A DNA stretch of 37,305 nucleotides from NCBI RefSeq assembly GCF_036263595.1, contig NZ_DATAGQ010000153.1, positions 1 through 37,305 of the forward strand, written 5' to 3'. How positions within the stretch are numbered: the stretch's first letter is position 1; every line of letters starts with the position of its first letter. The notes below the pieces were generated by a model. That model worked only from the letters and a program-made list of their open reading frames with translations, was not told the DNA's origin and did no database searches. A program made the translations under genes and the position numbers. This document shows positions 22,396 to 30,148 of the stretch, piece after piece. Origin of the DNA: Geminicoccus sp036263595 (GTDB taxonomy: Bacteria > Pseudomonadota > Alphaproteobacteria > Geminicoccales > Geminicoccaceae).

Positions 22396-23900
22396 GCCGC
22401 CACCCGCTCGCCCACGCCAAGCGACGCCGCGACGATGGCCTCCTCGGTGGCGACACCATGCGGCAGGTCGGCGGCAACGGCACCCTCGCGGAAGACCAGG
22501 ACCCGATCGCACAGATGCACCAGCTCCAGCGCATCGGAACTCAGCAGCACGACCGCGACACCCTCGGCCGCCATGGCACGCAGGCGCAGATAGATCTCCC
22601 GCTTGGTGTCGACGTCCACGCCACGCGTCGGGTCGTTGAGCAGGAGGACACTTGGTGACAACGGCAGCCAGCGGGCCAGCGCCACCTTCTGCTGGTTGCC
22701 GCCCGACAATAGCTGCACCGGCCGCTCCGGCCCGCCGCCACGCACGGTCAGGTTCTCCATGAGGTTGCGGGCAACCTGCGCCTCTTCCTTGAAGCGCCGG
22801 AAGCCATGCTTCGCGAACTGGCGCAGCCCCGGCAGCGTCAGGTTGAAGCCGATCGAGAGCGGCAGGAGGACGGCCTCGCGCTTGCGGTCGGCCGGCACAT
22901 AGGCAAGGCCGCGCGCGATGGCGTCGACCGGATCGCGCGTCGTCCGGTCCGCCTCGCCCGCACGAAAACGGCCGGCCCTGGCATCGATGGCGCCGTAGAT
23001 GGCCAGCAGCAGTTCTTCCTGCCCCTGCCCGAGCAGGCCGCCCACGCCCAGTACCTCGCCTTTGCGAACGGCAAGGTCCACCGAGCGCAGCCCCGTCGCC
23101 TGCAGTCCCTCGATGTCCAGGGCAGCCTCGGCCCGTGCCGTGGACCGGAAGCGCGGGAACAGGTCGCCCGGCTCGCGCCCGACCATCAGCCGCACCAGCG
23201 CATGCGGGTCCACGCCGTCCAGCGTCTGGTCTGAGGTGCGGGTGCCGTCTTTCAGCACGGTTACCCAGCCGCACAGGCGCATCACCTCGTTCAGCCGGTG
23301 CGAGATGTAGACGAGCGCCACGCCCTCGCGTCCGAGCTGGTCGAGCACGTCGAACAGCGCCTTCACCTCGTGCGCCGTGAGCGACGAGGTGGGCTCGTCC
23401 AGGATCAGCACGCGCGGCCTGCGGTAGAGCGCCTTGGCGATCTCGACGAGCTGGCGCTTGCCGAGCGGCAGCTCCTCGACCGGCTGGTCCAGCTCGACCT
23501 GGAGGCCGAGGCGGCCCAGCACGGCGCTCACCTCCTGCGCCAGCCGGCCATAGTCGATCAGGCCATGCCTGGTCGGTACCGCCCCCAGTGCCACGTTCTC
23601 GACCACCGAGAGGTGCGGCGCCAGGCTCAGTTCCTGCTGGACGACGGCGATGCCGAAGCTGCGTGCCAGTGCCGGCGTCAGCTTCGCATGCTCCTGCCCG
23701 TCCACGACGATCGCGCCACCGTCGGGTGCGAGCACGCCGGACAGAAGGTTCACGAGCGTGCTCTTGCCGGCCCCGTTTTCACCTAAGAGCGCGTGCACCC
23801 GGCCCGGCACGATGTCGATCGAGACATCGTTCAGGACCGGGTTGCCGAAGAAGCGCTTGCTCAGGCCGCGGGCGGCTAGAACCGGAGCGGCTGACCTCAC
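22392..23900 (-). CDS. Ribose-type (CUT2) ABC transporter ATPase with two nucleotide-binding domains
   Basis: A 502-residue RbsA/MglA-type ATPase made of two ABC domains. Domain 1: Walker A GENGAGKST (40–48), signature-like LPLGKRQLVEIAKAL, Walker B VLILDEPTSSL and H-loop ISHRLNE. Domain 2: degenerate Walker A (GVGGLLGQGQEE), full signature LLSGGNQQKVALARWL, Walker B VLLLNDPTRGVDVDTK, which is the usual asymmetry of the family. The GTG at 23900 overlaps the stop of the binding-protein gene (GTGA); the frame is open far upstream but that part lies inside the binding-protein gene. Powers import by the two following permeases. Confidence 0.93.
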   Translation of the reverse strand: MRSAAPVLAARGLSKRFFGNPVLNDVSIDIVPGRVHALLGENGAGKSTLVNLLSGVLAPDGGAIVVDGQEHAKLTPALARSFGIAVVQQELSLAPHLSVVENVALGAVPTRHGLIDYGRLAQEVSAVLGRLGLQVELDQPVEELPLGKRQLVEIAKALYRRPRVLILDEPTSSLTAHEVKALFDVLDQLGREGVALVYISHRLNEVMRLCGWVTVLKDGTRTSDQTLDGVDPHALVRLMVGREPGDLFPRFRSTARAEAALDIEGLQATGLRSVDLAVRKGEVLGVGGLLGQGQEELLLAIYGAIDARAGRFRAGEADRTTRDPVDAIARGLAYVPADRKREAVLLPLSIGFNLTLPGLRQFAKHGFRRFKEEAQVARNLMENLTVRGGGPERPVQLLSGGNQQKVALARWLPLSPSVLLLNDPTRGVDVDTKREIYLRLRAMAAEGVAVVLLSSDALELVHLCDRVLVFREGAVAADLPHGVATEEAIVAASLGVGERVAA

Positions 23901-24943
23901 TTCGCCGCGAGCAGCTTGTCGAACATCGCGATGTCGTACGGCGAATAGATGTAGCCGTCGGCCGGGAAGTCCTGGGCGCGCGCCAGGTACTCGTCGATGT
24001 TGGAATTGTCGATGATCGGCAGCGGCACCTCGACGAAGGCCGGCACGTCCCTGCCGTTCAGCGCCTCGACCGCAGCATACACGCCGAGCCCGCCCAGCCA
24101 GTTCGGCTGCATGGTGCCCCAGGCCTTCAGGTCCTTCTCCTTCCACAGCTCCAGGAACTGCCGGTAGTTCTCGCCCGTCATCGGCGGCAGCTCGCGACCC
24201 TGGCGGTCCATCGCGAGGATCGCACCGGCGGACAGGGCGCCACCGAGCGAGAGGATGCCGTCGATCTCCGGGTACTGGAACAGGAGGCTCGTCATCGCCT
24301 CCTGGGCCGGGGCGGCGTTGTAGGCCGTGTTGGTCTCGGTCAGCACCTCGATGCCGGGATTGGCCTGCAGCACCGGCGTGGCACCCGCCCGGCGATCCTC
24401 GGATACCGACACGCCGGCAGGGCCGTTCATGATGATGATCTTGCCCTTGCCGCCCAGTTCCTTGACCAGGAACTCGGCTGCCTGGGTGCCCCACTTCTTG
24501 CTGTCGGTGTTGATCTTCACCGTCAGGTTGTCGGTGGTGACCAGGCTGTCGACGTTGGCGACCGCGATGCCCTTTTCGCAGGCCTGGTCGATCACCCGGT
24601 TTAGGGCCGTCGATGAGCCGGCGATCACGATGATCGCATCCACGTCCGCGTCGATCATCGACTGGATCTGGGTGATCTGGTTGTTGGCGTTGCCCTCGGC
24701 ATCGGTGATGACGAGGTTGTCGACCATGCCCTTGGCCTTGAGCTGGTCGACCACGTCGGTGATCGTGCCTTCGGTCTGCTTCATCCAGGTCGGCACGGAA
24801 TAGATGTTCGCCCAGCCGACGGTGAAGGGAGGCTTGCGGTCGCCCTTGATGCACTTGGCGGCGGCCTCGGCGGCACTTGGTGCCACGAGTTGGGTGCCTG
24901 CCAGAACGGCTGTCGCGACGAGGCCGAGAAGAGTTTTGCGCAT
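23897..24943 (-). CDS. Ribose-type (Peripla_BP_4) sugar-binding protein of ABC transporter
   Basis: A 348-residue periplasmic binding protein with a signal peptide (MRKTLLGLVATAVLAGTQLV, cleavage near AEA-AAK). The mature chain has the type I two-lobe fold: ITQIQSMIDADVDAIIVIAG with SSTAL next to it is the conserved first-lobe segment, then GKIIIMNGPAGVSVSEDRRAG (split here) and EIDGILSLGGALSAGAI in the second lobe. ATG 24943 has GAGGGAA 7 bases before it. It follows the amidohydrolase gene by 28 bp and starts the CUT2 transporter block, so the ligand is probably the substrate of the neighbouring enzymes or a product of them. Ligand identity cannot be read from the sequence. Confidence 0.9.
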   Translation of the reverse strand: MRKTLLGLVATAVLAGTQLVAPSAAEAAAKCIKGDRKPPFTVGWANIYSVPTWMKQTEGTITDVVDQLKAKGMVDNLVITDAEGNANNQITQIQSMIDADVDAIIVIAGSSTALNRVIDQACEKGIAVANVDSLVTTDNLTVKINTDSKKWGTQAAEFLVKELGGKGKIIIMNGPAGVSVSEDRRAGATPVLQANPGIEVLTETNTAYNAAPAQEAMTSLLFQYPEIDGILSLGGALSAGAILAMDRQGRELPPMTGENYRQFLELWKEKDLKAWGTMQPNWLGGLGVYAAVEALNGRDVPAFVEVPLPIIDNSNIDEYLARAQDFPADGYIYSPYDIAMFDKLLAAK

Positions 24944-24971
24944 TGTTATTGTTCCCTCACCGTCGTTGTCG

Positions 24972-25895
24972 TCAGACCGGCGCCTGCTCGATCTGGATGC
25001 GATAATCGCGCACCGCATTCGCGAAGAACATCCTGCGGCGCTCGTCTTCTGTAAATCCCGACAGGATCTTGTCGAACGACCCGAACACCTCGTCCCAGGT
25101 CGCGTGCAGTGCCGCCACCGGGAAGTCGCTGCCGACCATGCAGCGGTCCGGGCCGAACGCGTCGACACAGGCCATCGTCACGTCGCGCAGGCTTTCCAGC
25201 GTCCAGTGATGGTCGTAGGCGACCAGGTCCGATAGCTTGATCCGGACGTTCGGCTGCGCCGCCATGACCTTCAGTCCGGCCCGCCAGCGCGCCATGCTCT
25301 CCCCATCGCGGTCGGCCGGGCTGCCGACATGGTTGAGGATGATCGTCGTGCCCGGATGGTCGGCCGCGAGCCTGGCCGCATCCCCCATCTGCGAGGGATA
25401 GATCATCAGGTCGAACGACAGGCCGAACGTCTCCAGCAACCCGAAGCCCTCGAGCCACTGCCGGTCCTGCATCCAGTCCGGCCGAGCCGCGAACGCCTTG
25501 TTGGGATCGTCGTGCCAGGAAAGGATGTAGCGGACACCCCGGACGCGCGGAAACGCGCACTGTTCGGCCAGCACCGCCTCGACGCGTGGATCCTCCAGCG
25601 GCACCTTCACCACGATGGCCGACGGCAGACCTTCCCGCTCGGCCAGTTCCTCCAGCCAGCGCGTCTCGCCGAGCGGATCGTCCGCCACCCAGCCGGCCTC
25701 GATATGGACCGAGCCGACCAGGTTCCAGTTCTTCGCATCCTCGCGGAGGTGCTTCGGCAGGTAGTCCCGGTAGAGCGGCGTGGGATCGCCGAACACCATC
25801 TCCTTGCCAGGCTGCGGCACGATCCAGGGATGCTTGTGCATCCCGATGTCCCAGAAATGGTGGTGCGCGTCGACCAGCGGACCGGTGTAGCTCAT
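24972..25895 (-). CDS. Amidohydrolase family 2 protein, lactonase-like (COG3618 type)
   Basis: A 307-residue TIM-barrel hydrolase. The metal-binding start is LVDAHHHFWD (7–16; D9, H11, H13). Later marks are ILNHVGSP (conserved His), and VGSDFPVAAL with the catalytic Asp. Close families include L-fuconolactonase, L-rhamnono-lactonase and 2-pyrone-4,6-dicarboxylate lactonase; the HHHFWD start and length fit the sugar-lactonase group best. In this operon it would hydrolyse the lactone made by the GMC dehydrogenase encoded upstream. ATG 25895 overlaps the stop of the PLP enzyme gene (ATGA). Substrate inferred from context only. Confidence 0.82.
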   Translation of the reverse strand: MSYTGPLVDAHHHFWDIGMHKHPWIVPQPGKEMVFGDPTPLYRDYLPKHLREDAKNWNLVGSVHIEAGWVADDPLGETRWLEELAEREGLPSAIVVKVPLEDPRVEAVLAEQCAFPRVRGVRYILSWHDDPNKAFAARPDWMQDRQWLEGFGLLETFGLSFDLMIYPSQMGDAARLAADHPGTTIILNHVGSPADRDGESMARWRAGLKVMAAQPNVRIKLSDLVAYDHHWTLESLRDVTMACVDAFGPDRCMVGSDFPVAALHATWDEVFGSFDKILSGFTEDERRRMFFANAVRDYRIQIEQAPV

Positions 25896-26920
25896 GCCGC
25901 GAGGCCCAGGTCCTCGGCATAGGCGAAGAGGGCAGGGGTCCCGCCGGTATGGACGAACACGACCTGCTCGTCCTTCCCGAACCGGCCCTTGCGGATCTGG
26001 TCGATCATTCCGGCGAACGCCTTGCCGCTGTAGACCGGGTCGAGGACCACCCCTTCGGTCCGCGCCATCAGCTTCACGGCGTCTCGATGGCTGTCGTCGA
26101 GCACGCCGTAGCGCACGCCGATATATTCGTCGTGGCTTTCGAAATCCTCGGTCGCCAGCTTCGTGTCCATGCCGACGATGGAGGCGGAGCGGTTGGCGAT
26201 CCGGGCGATATCCATGGCCCGGTCCTCCTCCCACTTGATTGGCGTCACGTTGACGACCTTGGTCCTGCGCCCCAGCGCCTTGAAGGCAAGTGCGATGCCG
26301 GCCGGCGTCATGTTGGCGCCCGCGATGAACAGGGCCGACGGATCGATCCCGAGCTTGTCGAACTGGTCGTGCATTTCCAGCCCGGCATCGACATAGCCGA
26401 CCGCCCCCAGCGCCAGGTTCTGCTGGTCCATGGGTGCCACGAGGTAAGGCTTCTTCCCCTGCGCCCGCAGTTCCTCGGCCTTCTTGTCGAGATAGGGCTG
26501 CAGCAGCTCCACGCTCGGCAGGTCGACCACGGTGACGTGCGCGCCCAGCAGCTGGAACAGCAGGAAGTTGCCCTGCAGCTTCGGCCCCTTCTCGCCGTGC
26601 AGCACGACCAGATGAATGCCCAGGCCCAGCTTGGCTGCGGCAGCACTCATCTGCCGGCACCAGTTCGACTGGGTGTAGGCGCCGGCCACGATCGTGTCGC
26701 AGCCCTTCTTGAGCATATCGGCCAGCACGTATTCGAGCTGCCGGGTCTTGTTCCCACCGAAGGCCAGGCCAGTGGCATCGTCCCGCTTCAGCCAGATCTG
26801 CGGCCCGCCCAGCGCCTCGGAGAGACGTGGGCAGGGCTCCAGGGGTGTCGGCAGGTGGGCCAGCGACAGACGCGGCAGCGCGTCCAGCTTCGTCCGCAGG
26901 TCCTCAGGGCTGATCGTCAT
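25892..26920 (-). CDS. D-cysteine desulfhydrase/ACC-deaminase-like PLP enzyme
   Basis: A 342-residue fold-type II PLP enzyme. Marks: IWLKRDDATGLAFGGNKTRQLEY with Schiff-base K58, GAYTQSNWCRQMSAAAA (phosphate/substrate loop), and FVHTGGTPALF near the C-terminus, the pattern of D-cysteine desulfhydrase (DcyD) and ACC deaminase. These enzymes release ammonia by elimination from D-amino acids (D-cysteine, 3-chloro-D-alanine, D-serine-like substrates). Here a role in deaminating a D-amino acid or amino-sugar acid is likely, given the neighbours. ATG 26920 lies 1 nt after the GMC gene stop; the frame is open to 26959 inside that gene. Confidence 0.85.
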   Translation of the reverse strand: MTISPEDLRTKLDALPRLSLAHLPTPLEPCPRLSEALGGPQIWLKRDDATGLAFGGNKTRQLEYVLADMLKKGCDTIVAGAYTQSNWCRQMSAAAAKLGLGIHLVVLHGEKGPKLQGNFLLFQLLGAHVTVVDLPSVELLQPYLDKKAEELRAQGKKPYLVAPMDQQNLALGAVGYVDAGLEMHDQFDKLGIDPSALFIAGANMTPAGIALAFKALGRRTKVVNVTPIKWEEDRAMDIARIANRSASIVGMDTKLATEDFESHDEYIGVRYGVLDDSHRDAVKLMARTEGVVLDPVYSGKAFAGMIDQIRKGRFGKDEQVVFVHTGGTPALFAYAEDLGLAA

Positions 26921-26921
26921 G

Positions 26922-28544
26922 TCATGCAGCCATCGGGCGGGTGGTTTTGGCGAGATCACGGAAATTGTCGCGGATATGCTCCGCGGCCCGGATCGCCAGC
27001 GCCGTCACGGTCGGCGTCGGGTTGACGACGCCGCCCGTCGTGAACACCGATGCATCGATGATGAACAGGTTCGGCACGTCCCAGCACTGGTTGAACTTGT
27101 TCACCACCGACATGTCCGGCGTCTTGCCCATCCGGGCTGTGCCGAGCAGGTGCCAGGCCGGCGTCCGGTAGATGCCCTCGTCGTCCATATAGTCCTGCAG
27201 CTTGTAGTCGAAGGCATCAGCCGCCTTGGCGATGTCGACGAGGCGATCGAGCATGTAGCTCATCATCTTCTTGTCGTTCTCGCCCGGCCGGTAATGCAGT
27301 TCCGCCACGGGGACCCCGTCCTCGTCGCGCTGCGTCGCCGACAGCGTCACCCGGTTGTCCGGATTGGGTAGGTCGTCACCGATCCCGAAGATGCCGAAGC
27401 CGCGCCCGAAATGGCGCTGGAACCACTGGTGATGGCCCTTGCCCCAGGGAGCGCGGGCCGAGGACATGTGGCCATTGGCCTGCTCACCGGCACCGCCGGT
27501 GGTGACGCAGTTGAAGTTGAAGCCGTTGATGAAGCCGCGGCTGGTATCGGTCTCGGCGAATTCCCGCGACACCAGGGCTGCGACATAGCCCGTGTGCGAC
27601 GCCAGCGGCTCGTCCACCCACATCTCGCACGCGACCAGCGTGTGGTGCAGCAGGTTGCGGCCGACCTGGTCGGAGCTGTTCGCCAGGTTGTCCGAGGCTA
27701 GCAGCAGGCGCGGCGTGCCGACGCCGTTGGCGGCGAGGATCACCACGTCGGCCGTCACCCGATGCTGCCGGCCGGTGTTCCGATCGACATAGATGGCACC
27801 GGTGGCCCTGCCCGAGCGGTCCTTCTCGATCCTGAGCACGCGCGCATAGGTCCGCAGCTCCGTGCCCGCTTCCAGCGCCCTCGGCCAGACCGACATGGAG
27901 AACTTGCTCATCGACCCGCGCGGGCAGCTCGTGCAGATGCCGCAGCCATTGCAGGCCGGCCGCCCGTCATAGTCGCTGGAGATCACGCCCGCCGGCACTG
28001 GCCACCAGTGCCAGCCGAGCTTGTCGAAGGCTTGTGACATGTGCCGGGCGGGCCCACCCAGCGGCAAGGGGCCGGTCGGGTAGGCCGGGTGCGCCGGCAT
28101 GGACGGATCGCCCTCCAGCCCGCTCACCCCGATCAGCGCGTCGGCCCGCTCGTAATACGGCCCGATGTCCTCGTACGTGATCGGCCAGTCCGGCTGCAAT
28201 CCGTGCTCGGTGCCCTTGCGGAAGTCGGACGGGCGAAAGCGCGGCCAGAGCGCGCCATAGACGTTGGTCGACCCGCCCACGCCGTTCCACATCAGCACCT
28301 GGGAACTGTCGCTGTTCACCGGGAAGTCGTCCGAGTTCCGGCGCACGTTGACGTCCGAGTGCCAGCGCGTCCGGCGCTGCCACTGCCAGTCGCCGCTATA
28401 GTGCGGATGCTCCCTGGGCTCCACCCAGCCGCCCTGCTCCAGGCAGATCACCTTCAGTCCGGCCTCCGCCAGGACCAGGGATGCCAGCGAGCCGGTAGCA
28501 CCCGAGCCGACGATCAGCACGTCCGCATGGTCACGCGCGGCCAT
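26922..28544 (-). CDS. GMC-family FAD oxidoreductase, large subunit of a membrane/periplasm-type sugar dehydrogenase
   Basis: A 540-residue GMC flavoprotein. The FAD site is VLIVGSGATGS (9–19) with E36 of LEQGG; the GMC signature NGVGGSTNVYGALWPRF lies at 87–103. The active-site His is in WHLLGTARMG, and the partner Asn in VVNPTPTVTAL. A C-x2-C-x2-C-x2-C motif (C198, C201, C204, C207) is present, the place where FAD-dependent glucose dehydrogenases carry an Fe-S cluster. It resembles the large subunit of gluconate 2-dehydrogenase/FAD-GDH and sugar 3-dehydrogenases, and follows the small-subunit gene with 14 nt overlap. ATG 28544 has GGAGAG upstream; TTG 28556 is an alternative. Substrate unknown. 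Confidence 0.88.
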   Translation of the reverse strand: MAARDHADVLIVGSGATGSLASLVLAEAGLKVICLEQGGWVEPREHPHYSGDWQWQRRTRWHSDVNVRRNSDDFPVNSDSSQVLMWNGVGGSTNVYGALWPRFRPSDFRKGTEHGLQPDWPITYEDIGPYYERADALIGVSGLEGDPSMPAHPAYPTGPLPLGGPARHMSQAFDKLGWHWWPVPAGVISSDYDGRPACNGCGICTSCPRGSMSKFSMSVWPRALEAGTELRTYARVLRIEKDRSGRATGAIYVDRNTGRQHRVTADVVILAANGVGTPRLLLASDNLANSSDQVGRNLLHHTLVACEMWVDEPLASHTGYVAALVSREFAETDTSRGFINGFNFNCVTTGGAGEQANGHMSSARAPWGKGHHQWFQRHFGRGFGIFGIGDDLPNPDNRVTLSATQRDEDGVPVAELHYRPGENDKKMMSYMLDRLVDIAKAADAFDYKLQDYMDDEGIYRTPAWHLLGTARMGKTPDMSVVNKFNQCWDVPNLFIIDASVFTTGGVVNPTPTVTALAIRAAEHIRDNFRDLAKTTRPMAA

Positions 28545-29034
28545 GATGCTCTCCAAGATGATCCAGGCCAGAAATGTCGATCGGCTTCACCCGGTCGGTC
28601 GGGATATAGAAGCCGCGATTGTGCTTGGGCCGGTCCCGCTCGCGATCGAATGGATCGAGATGGTAGCCCTTGATGATCGGGATCGGGTCGTAAGGCTGCC
28701 CCAGCGCCCGGATCTGCGGGATCACCGAGGGGCTCTCGTAGTAGGCGAGGTAGGTGGCCGTGCGGAGCACCACGAACAGGTTCGGCTCGGTCGCCTCGAG
28801 CTTCGTGACCACCACCACCCGGCCGTCCTCGTCCAGCGGTGCCAAGGGGCCACCGCAGGCGAGCAGGGCCGTCTCGACCCGCCGCAGCGCATCCTCGCCC
28901 ATCACTTCCTGGAGTCTCATGCCCAGGATGCCATGCACGCCCGCGAGCGACGCCGAGGGCCAGTCGTCCTCGCCTGGGATCAGCACGTCGACCAGGTCGC
29001 GCAGCATGGCGGAAAGCCGTACGGCTTCGCTCAA
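28531..29034 (-). CDS. Gluconate 2-dehydrogenase subunit 3-like small subunit
   Basis: A 167-residue protein of the gluconate 2-dehydrogenase subunit 3 family, which pairs with GMC flavoproteins and in known cases carries a Tat signal that exports the pair. Family marks: LRDLVDVLIPGEDDWPSAS near the start, LLACGGPL, FVVLRTATYLAYYESPSVI and a C-terminal PFDRERDRPKHNRGFYIPTD. TTG 29034 is chosen because AAGGAG lies 8 bases before it; a GTG at 29064 would overlap the ABC gene and has no ribosome site. Neither start gives a Tat or Sec signal. That makes a cytoplasmic complex more likely than an exported one, unless the start lies elsewhere. Confidence 0.78.
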   Translation of the reverse strand: MSEAVRLSAMLRDLVDVLIPGEDDWPSASLAGVHGILGMRLQEVMGEDALRRVETALLACGGPLAPLDEDGRVVVVTKLEATEPNLFVVLRTATYLAYYESPSVIPQIRALGQPYDPIPIIKGYHLDPFDRERDRPKHNRGFYIPTDRVKPIDISGLDHLGEHHGRA

Positions 29035-29047
29035 CGTCCCAACTCCT

Positions 29048-30139
29048 TCAAAGTCGCTGCTCACTGGCAGGGTCGAACAGATGCACGCGGGCCGCCGGTG
29101 CCCCGAACTGGACCCGCTGGCCCAGCGCCGGCGCCTCGTCCGGCTCGCACAGGCCCTTCACGGACTGCCCGCCGATTTCCGCATCCACGTAGGAGACCGG
29201 CCCGATCGGCTCGACCAGGAAGACTAGGCCCTCCAGCGTCAGGTCGCGGACGGCATTGGCCATCAGGTCGGTCGGGCGGATGCCGAGGATGGCGCTGCGC
29301 CTGCCGCGCAGGCTGCCCAGGCTGACGTCCTCCACGACGGAGGCAGGCAACGAAAGCACGCTGTCGCCGACGCGGCAGCGGATCACGCCGTCCTCCAGCC
29401 CGACTTCGACCTCGAAGAAGTTCATGGCCGGGCTGCCGATGAAGCTGGCCACGAACAGGTTGGCAGGCTTCCGGTAGACCTCCATGGGCGGCCCGATCTG
29501 CTGCAGCTTGCCCGCCCGCATCACCGCGACCCGGTCGGAGAGCACCATGGCCTCTTCCTGGTCGTGGGTGACGAACACCGCGGTCGTGCCGATCTCGCGC
29601 TGCAGCCGCTTGATCTCGGTGCGCGTCTTGACCCGGAGCGATGCGTCCAGGTTGGAGAGCGGCTCGTCCATCAGCAGCACGGCCGGGTTGCGCACGACCG
29701 CCCGCCCGACCGCGACGCGCTGGCGCTGCCCACCCGACAGCGCCACCGGCTTGCGGTCCATCAGCGCGCCGAGATCCAGCATGTCCGCCGCAGCATCGAT
29801 CTGCCGCGTGATCGTGCCCTCGTCCAGCCGCTGCTGGCGCAGCCCGAACGCGATGTTGTCGCGCACGGTCATGTGCGGGTAGAGCGCGTAGTCCTGGAAC
29901 ACCATGGCGATGTTGCGCTGGTGCGGATCGCGCTCGGTGACATCCACGCCGTCGAACAGGATCGAGCCAGCCGACGGCTTCTCGAGCCCGGCGATGCAGC
30001 CGAGCGCCGTGCTCTTGCCGCATCCCGATGGACCGAGAAGCGTCAGGAACTCGCCGTCGGGCAGCGTGATGTCCAGCGCCGAGACGGCGGCCACGGAGCC
30101 GAACTGTTTGGTCAAGCGATCGAGCGTGACGCTGGCCAC
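29048..30139 (-). CDS. CUT1 sugar ABC transporter ATPase (MalK/UgpC type)
   Basis: A 363-residue ATPase. Walker A GPSGCGKST (36–44), Q-loop FQDYALYPH (81–89), signature LSGGQRQR (134–141), Walker B VLLMDEPLSNLD (154–165) and H-loop VTHDQEEA are all present. A C-terminal TOBE/OB region (about 240–363) follows, as in MalK and UgpC; it usually docks regulators or sets substrate range. GTG 30139. It serves the fused permease encoded just upstream (30149). Shared ATPases of this type can power several CUT1 systems. Confidence 0.93.
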   Translation of the reverse strand: MASVTLDRLTKQFGSVAAVSALDITLPDGEFLTLLGPSGCGKSTALGCIAGLEKPSAGSILFDGVDVTERDPHQRNIAMVFQDYALYPHMTVRDNIAFGLRQQRLDEGTITRQIDAAADMLDLGALMDRKPVALSGGQRQRVAVGRAVVRNPAVLLMDEPLSNLDASLRVKTRTEIKRLQREIGTTAVFVTHDQEEAMVLSDRVAVMRAGKLQQIGPPMEVYRKPANLFVASFIGSPAMNFFEVEVGLEDGVIRCRVGDSVLSLPASVVEDVSLGSLRGRRSAILGIRPTDLMANAVRDLTLEGLVFLVEPIGPVSYVDAEIGGQSVKGLCEPDEAPALGQRVQFGAPAARVHLFDPASEQRL

Positions 30140-30148
30140 GTGGTCTCC

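Noticed and set aside
22392..24854. Reading the CUT2 ATPase as an 820-residue protein
   Set aside because: The upstream part is the out-of-frame reading of the binding-protein gene; the GTG at 23900 overlapping that stop gives the normal 502-residue family length.
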